This document shows positions 60,488-64,000 of a stretch of 64,000 nt of DNA, piece after piece. A program made the position numbers and the translations under genes. This stretch comes from Cunninghamia lanceolata (taxonomy: Eukaryota > Streptophyta > Pinopsida > Cupressales > Cupressaceae). The DNA is taken from NCBI GenBank assembly GCA_027924645.1, contig BSBN01000297.1, forward strand, positions 8,246,001 through 8,310,000, in the 5' to 3' direction. Under the pieces are notes generated by a model. It had not been told where the DNA came from, did no database searches, and worked only from the letters and a program-made list of their open reading frames with translations. The first letter of the stretch is position 1; every line of letters starts with the position of its first letter.

Positions 60488-62600
60488 ATGTCAATTTTGG
60501 AAAGACCTTAAGGGCAAGTGTCTTCAAATGAACCTCTTACACCTACCTTTAATTGTTATGTCCCTCTTGACCCTCTAGCACTTATTTCAAATAGGTATGG
60601 CTATAAGGACACCAAATTTAATATTGGCCACTAGGAGTGCAAACAAAATAAAAGGGTAAATCAAGACTATACTATCTTCAATAACCCCTCTTGGGGTCAA
60701 TGGCATGAGACAACATTTTAACCTCAACTTGATCACTCAAGATCTTGATAAGTCTTGGTGGGGTCTAAAATCCATACACAAGATCCTAATATTATAAGTT
60801 CTATAGGGACACAACAACTCAAATTGAGGTAGATCATCTTGAAAAGGATCTATCAAATGCTTGAGCTACTAGAGAGGCCTTAGAAATAGATTACCAAAAT
60901 GATCAAGCCTTCCTTCAACATGCATGACCAAAAGACCAACCTAAAAGTGTGACAAATAAAGTGGATCCTCCTCCTAATGAGTCACATCACCATAATACAT
61001 AGTATCCACCTTGCGGTGTTGATTTTAAAAACCCAAATCAAGGAGTTGAAGTGAGCCCTAGAGATATCATCACCATGTTGGTTTAGTATATCAAGATTCT
61101 TGAGGCTAGAGGTGCTAAGCAACCAATCCATAATCCAATTTAAGTTAATTAAAGACTAAGATCACTAAGGTGATGACCTAATGATAATTCATATGCCAGT
61201 ACCTAAGATGAACCCAACCAAGGAGCAACCCAACTACCCCCATACATTAATTTCTATTTTTGGAATGTGAGTAATGAGGCCTTTGTGCCTCCTACACCTC
61301 CACTCTACAACCAAACAAATATATATCAACTTGGTGGGATGCCCACAACTCAAAAGAAAAACTAAATAACCCAACAATTTTTCAACCAATAAACATGGGT
61401 TACCAAAGTTACCCAATGTTTTTGAGACCTTAGCAATCAAATTCTACCTTCTAGACATGAACTAGTCATTAGGTAGGGCTCATGTTTATGAGGTTTCCTC
61501 CATCTACCTACTATCCCTTTTCAAGGGATTATCTTGAGTACTTGAAAGAACCTCTAGACCATGCTATTCAAAATATAATGATACCATGATCTCTCTCATA
61601 ACTCCCTAAATTCAAGGGAGAAGGAGATCCAAACTTGCATATCAAAGCCTATATTATAGCTATTCAGGAACTCCTCCCTTGGGATGGGATGGTCATTAGA
61701 ATTTTTGTAAAAACCCTTGAAGGAATTGTATTAAACTAGTACTACCAACTCCCTAAGGCATCTATTCACTCCTTTAACCAACTCATCAGTGAGTTTGTCA
61801 TAGCCTTCAACATGACCAAGCTTGTCAAGACTAAAATCTAAGAATTCCTCAATGTCAAACAAGATCCAAATGAATCACTAGACCATTTCATAATCAAGTG
61901 GAGACAAGTGCTCTACTCTTCAATGAGTGTTCCACATATAGACCATAGGGAAGTCTACAATCTCCTTGCATGCCCTAAATAGGGATATGCAAGAAGCAGT
62001 CTAGAAATTCCCCTATAAATTCTACAAGGAAACTCTTGAGAGCACCCTAAGAATTGATCAAGCCACAATTGACAATGGAAGGAGAACATATGGCTCCAAT
62101 GGAATATCAGTAACCTATATCCATAATAATAGTTAGAATATGAATGGCAACAATAATAGTGGCAATAGCCCCTCTACACTCAAAATCCTAAAAAATAACT
62201 GAAGCTCTATAATAGATGGGGTCACAAATGCTCCATTAGTTAGGAATGGCCATAGTAATTAGAACTATAATAACAACAAATATGGTGGAGGTAATAATTA
62301 CTCAAACATGGGAAGCCAAAATGTCAACACTATTGAATACCCCTTAAGAAACAATTATAACTAGAGAGATAATAGGCTACATAATAGTTTCTTGTTTGGT
62401 GATAATAGATATGACCTATACTAAAGGCCTAGGGATGTAAATATTGATAAATTATGCTCTTACAAGGCAAGGGAGAATGACATAAAAATGTTGGAAGTAC
62501 AATCAGTTTATTTCTAAACTGCCCAAAGAACAACAATGCCTACTTGTGGACATGTTCCTTCACTTTTAAGACACCCCAAACCATAGTTGTTAGGGGCCCA
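60488..62600 (+). pseudogene. gag remnant, Element 3 (same lineage as Element 1)
   Basis: From ATG 60,488 the frame parallels Element 1 gag, including a TAA at 60,509 at the matching place, then NEPLTPTFNCYVPLDPLALI. Further on DYLEYLKEPLDH, LPKFKGEGDPNLHIKAY and LNVKQDPNESLDHFIIKWRQ followed by VLYSSM (near 61,550-61,920) match the gag domain of Element 1 residue for residue in many places. The nucleocapsid end is poor: the zinc knuckle near 62,450 keeps only parts. There are many stops and some frame changes. No protease or later pol follows in the window. Confidence 0.75.
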
Positions 62601-62759
62601 CTCCAAAATTTTGATTTGTGAATTTACCAAAACCTCTTTTTGATACATCAGAAAAATAATACTTTAATTCAATTTAGTTCCTCTAACATTTTTGCATCGG
62701 AATTGACAATAACCTCCCAACTAGAAGGACCCAACACATCTTCTCAAGCTGAGACCACA

Positions 62760-64000
62760 ACAGTGCGTCCCACTTGTGGGACATTGTCATTTTTGCCTGA
62801 AATCACATATTTTTAGAAAAATAAATTATTTAAGCCTAGAGGGTGATGCAGGAGCATTCGAGTTCACGAGCGATCCTGTGTCAACCAAAGAAAAAGATTT
62901 TCAGGTTTCAGTTCAATTTTGTTATGTTTTACTTTTCATTGTATTGGTTTTGGTCTTTTTATTTAGGAGGATTTTTTACATACATTTTGGTCAAGTTGAA
63001 GACATCACCTTGTAGAAGGGATTAATAACTACTTGTAGTTTCACTTTGGTGAAAATTGGTGAAGTTATGAAAAATTAGAGTTTTGAACTTTCTTAGGAAC
63101 AAAATTGGGATTTTAGGGTGTACCGAGAACATTGGAAATCTCCAATGGGTTATTAAGACTTAGTTCTTTCTGGTGGAGTTATTTTGATTGAGTTGTTCCT
63201 CCTCTCCTAAAAATCTACACATGATGTCTATTTTCTAGGTTTTCATCATGGTACTTATCCAAGGCGCCACCAAGGGTGGTTTTCACCATTAGTTGAAGGG
63301 ATTTCTCTTTACTTTTTTGATTTTTTTAACTTTTTGATAGGATAGGGGAATATGGATAGGAGGGAATCAAGTGTCTAGTTCCATGAAAGGTGATAGTCCC
63401 ATTAGAGATGGATGTCATTGCATGGACCATGTCAAATGTCATTATGCTCATAGATGTTGGTAAGGGGATTGCATGAGAGAGATGGATTGTGATGTGGATT
63501 ATTTAGGGAAGATAGTGGATTATAATGTGGATTATGTAGGACTTACGCACAAGGATGGACAAAAGGCTTATGCAAAAGCATGGACCATAGGAAGGTGATG
63601 GGTGAAATACATAGGATAATAGTTGAATGATGGGGTGATGGAGGTATGTGGGAATGTTGTGGAATGGAATTGAACCATGACCAACGGTTGCACATACCAT
63701 ATTAACATGGAATATTTTGATTTGATGGTGGTGTAGGAAGCAATGTAGATGTTTTCTTAGGAGATGGTTGATGTAGGCAGTTAGGTACCCACACAGACTT
63801 GGTATTTTTATGATTTTTGCTTTTCATGTGGAATGAAGTAATTTGAGTTTTTGGAATGGAATGGCATTTATGAATGGATGAGGATGGTTGGGATTTTTGA
63901 GAGGTGGATGCCTCATTTGATTTGACCTATTTTTGCTTAGGGACCCAAACCATTTTAGTTTTGGGCTTTTCTTTTGGTGGTATGGGCTTAGGTAGCCTTT
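62760..64000. other. Right edge, no recognised feature
   Basis: GT-rich sequence with repeated GATGTGGATTAT-type words near 63,490-63,540. Short plus frames at 62,776-63,025 have no motif. It may be another insertion into Element 3, as gag similarity stops near 62,750. Confidence 0.45.

Overview
This window reads as intergenic DNA from a very large, repeat-dominated seed-plant genome, most consistent with a gymnosperm (an inference). It is AT-rich and almost all retrotransposon. The elements are heavily mutated and nested, and most have LTR ends carrying TGTAATG-type and CATTACA-type termini. I see no prokaryotic features, no rRNA or tRNA gene, no CRISPR array and no intact long ORF. The one likely host-gene piece is a 27-codon first exon on the minus strand at 426-506. 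It resembles the hybrid-binding (viroplasmin-like) domain of RNase H1, and the rest of the gene lies beyond the left edge or was lost.

Layout. 1-11,660: the gene edge, simple repeats, an LTR end (3,452), a LINE-type fragment (3.6-4.1 kb), tandem repeats including an exact 146-bp duplication, and a solo LTR (8,589-10,485) with CACAT target duplications. 11,666-19,150: minus-strand remnants of an unknown coding region and of a Ty3/gypsy RNase H-integrase. 19,698-35,008: Element 1, a plus-strand Ty3/gypsy element with two about 1.9-kb LTRs and near-matching target duplications (GGACT/GGACC). It keeps gag, protease and the integrase C-terminus but has lost reverse transcriptase. It was later hit by two LTRs (24,531-25,902 and 27,677-29,108) and carries an antisense Plant Mobile Domain (PMD) remnant.

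36,888-50,409: Element 2, a minus-strand Ty3/gypsy element with perfect ATTCC target duplications and both LTRs. It has protease, a G-patch, reverse transcriptase, two RNase H domains, integrase and, in antisense, a second PMD remnant. Its left LTR carries a 1.18-kb insertion flanked by 15-bp duplications. 50,956-51,138: a 183-bp LTR-like mini-element. 55,330-58,110: a minus-strand chromovirus-type pol. 60,356-62,600: Element 3, a plus-strand gag of the same lineage as Element 1.

The most interesting signal is a shared architecture. Two separate elements in opposite orientations each carry a PMD-like reading frame antisense to their own genes, between pol and the 3' LTR. All three elements share a TTTTGGTGAA-like sequence directly after the 5' LTR. 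It fits priming from the 3' end of tRNA-Trp. Every coding part I could read has stops or frameshifts, so these are fossils rather than active elements.
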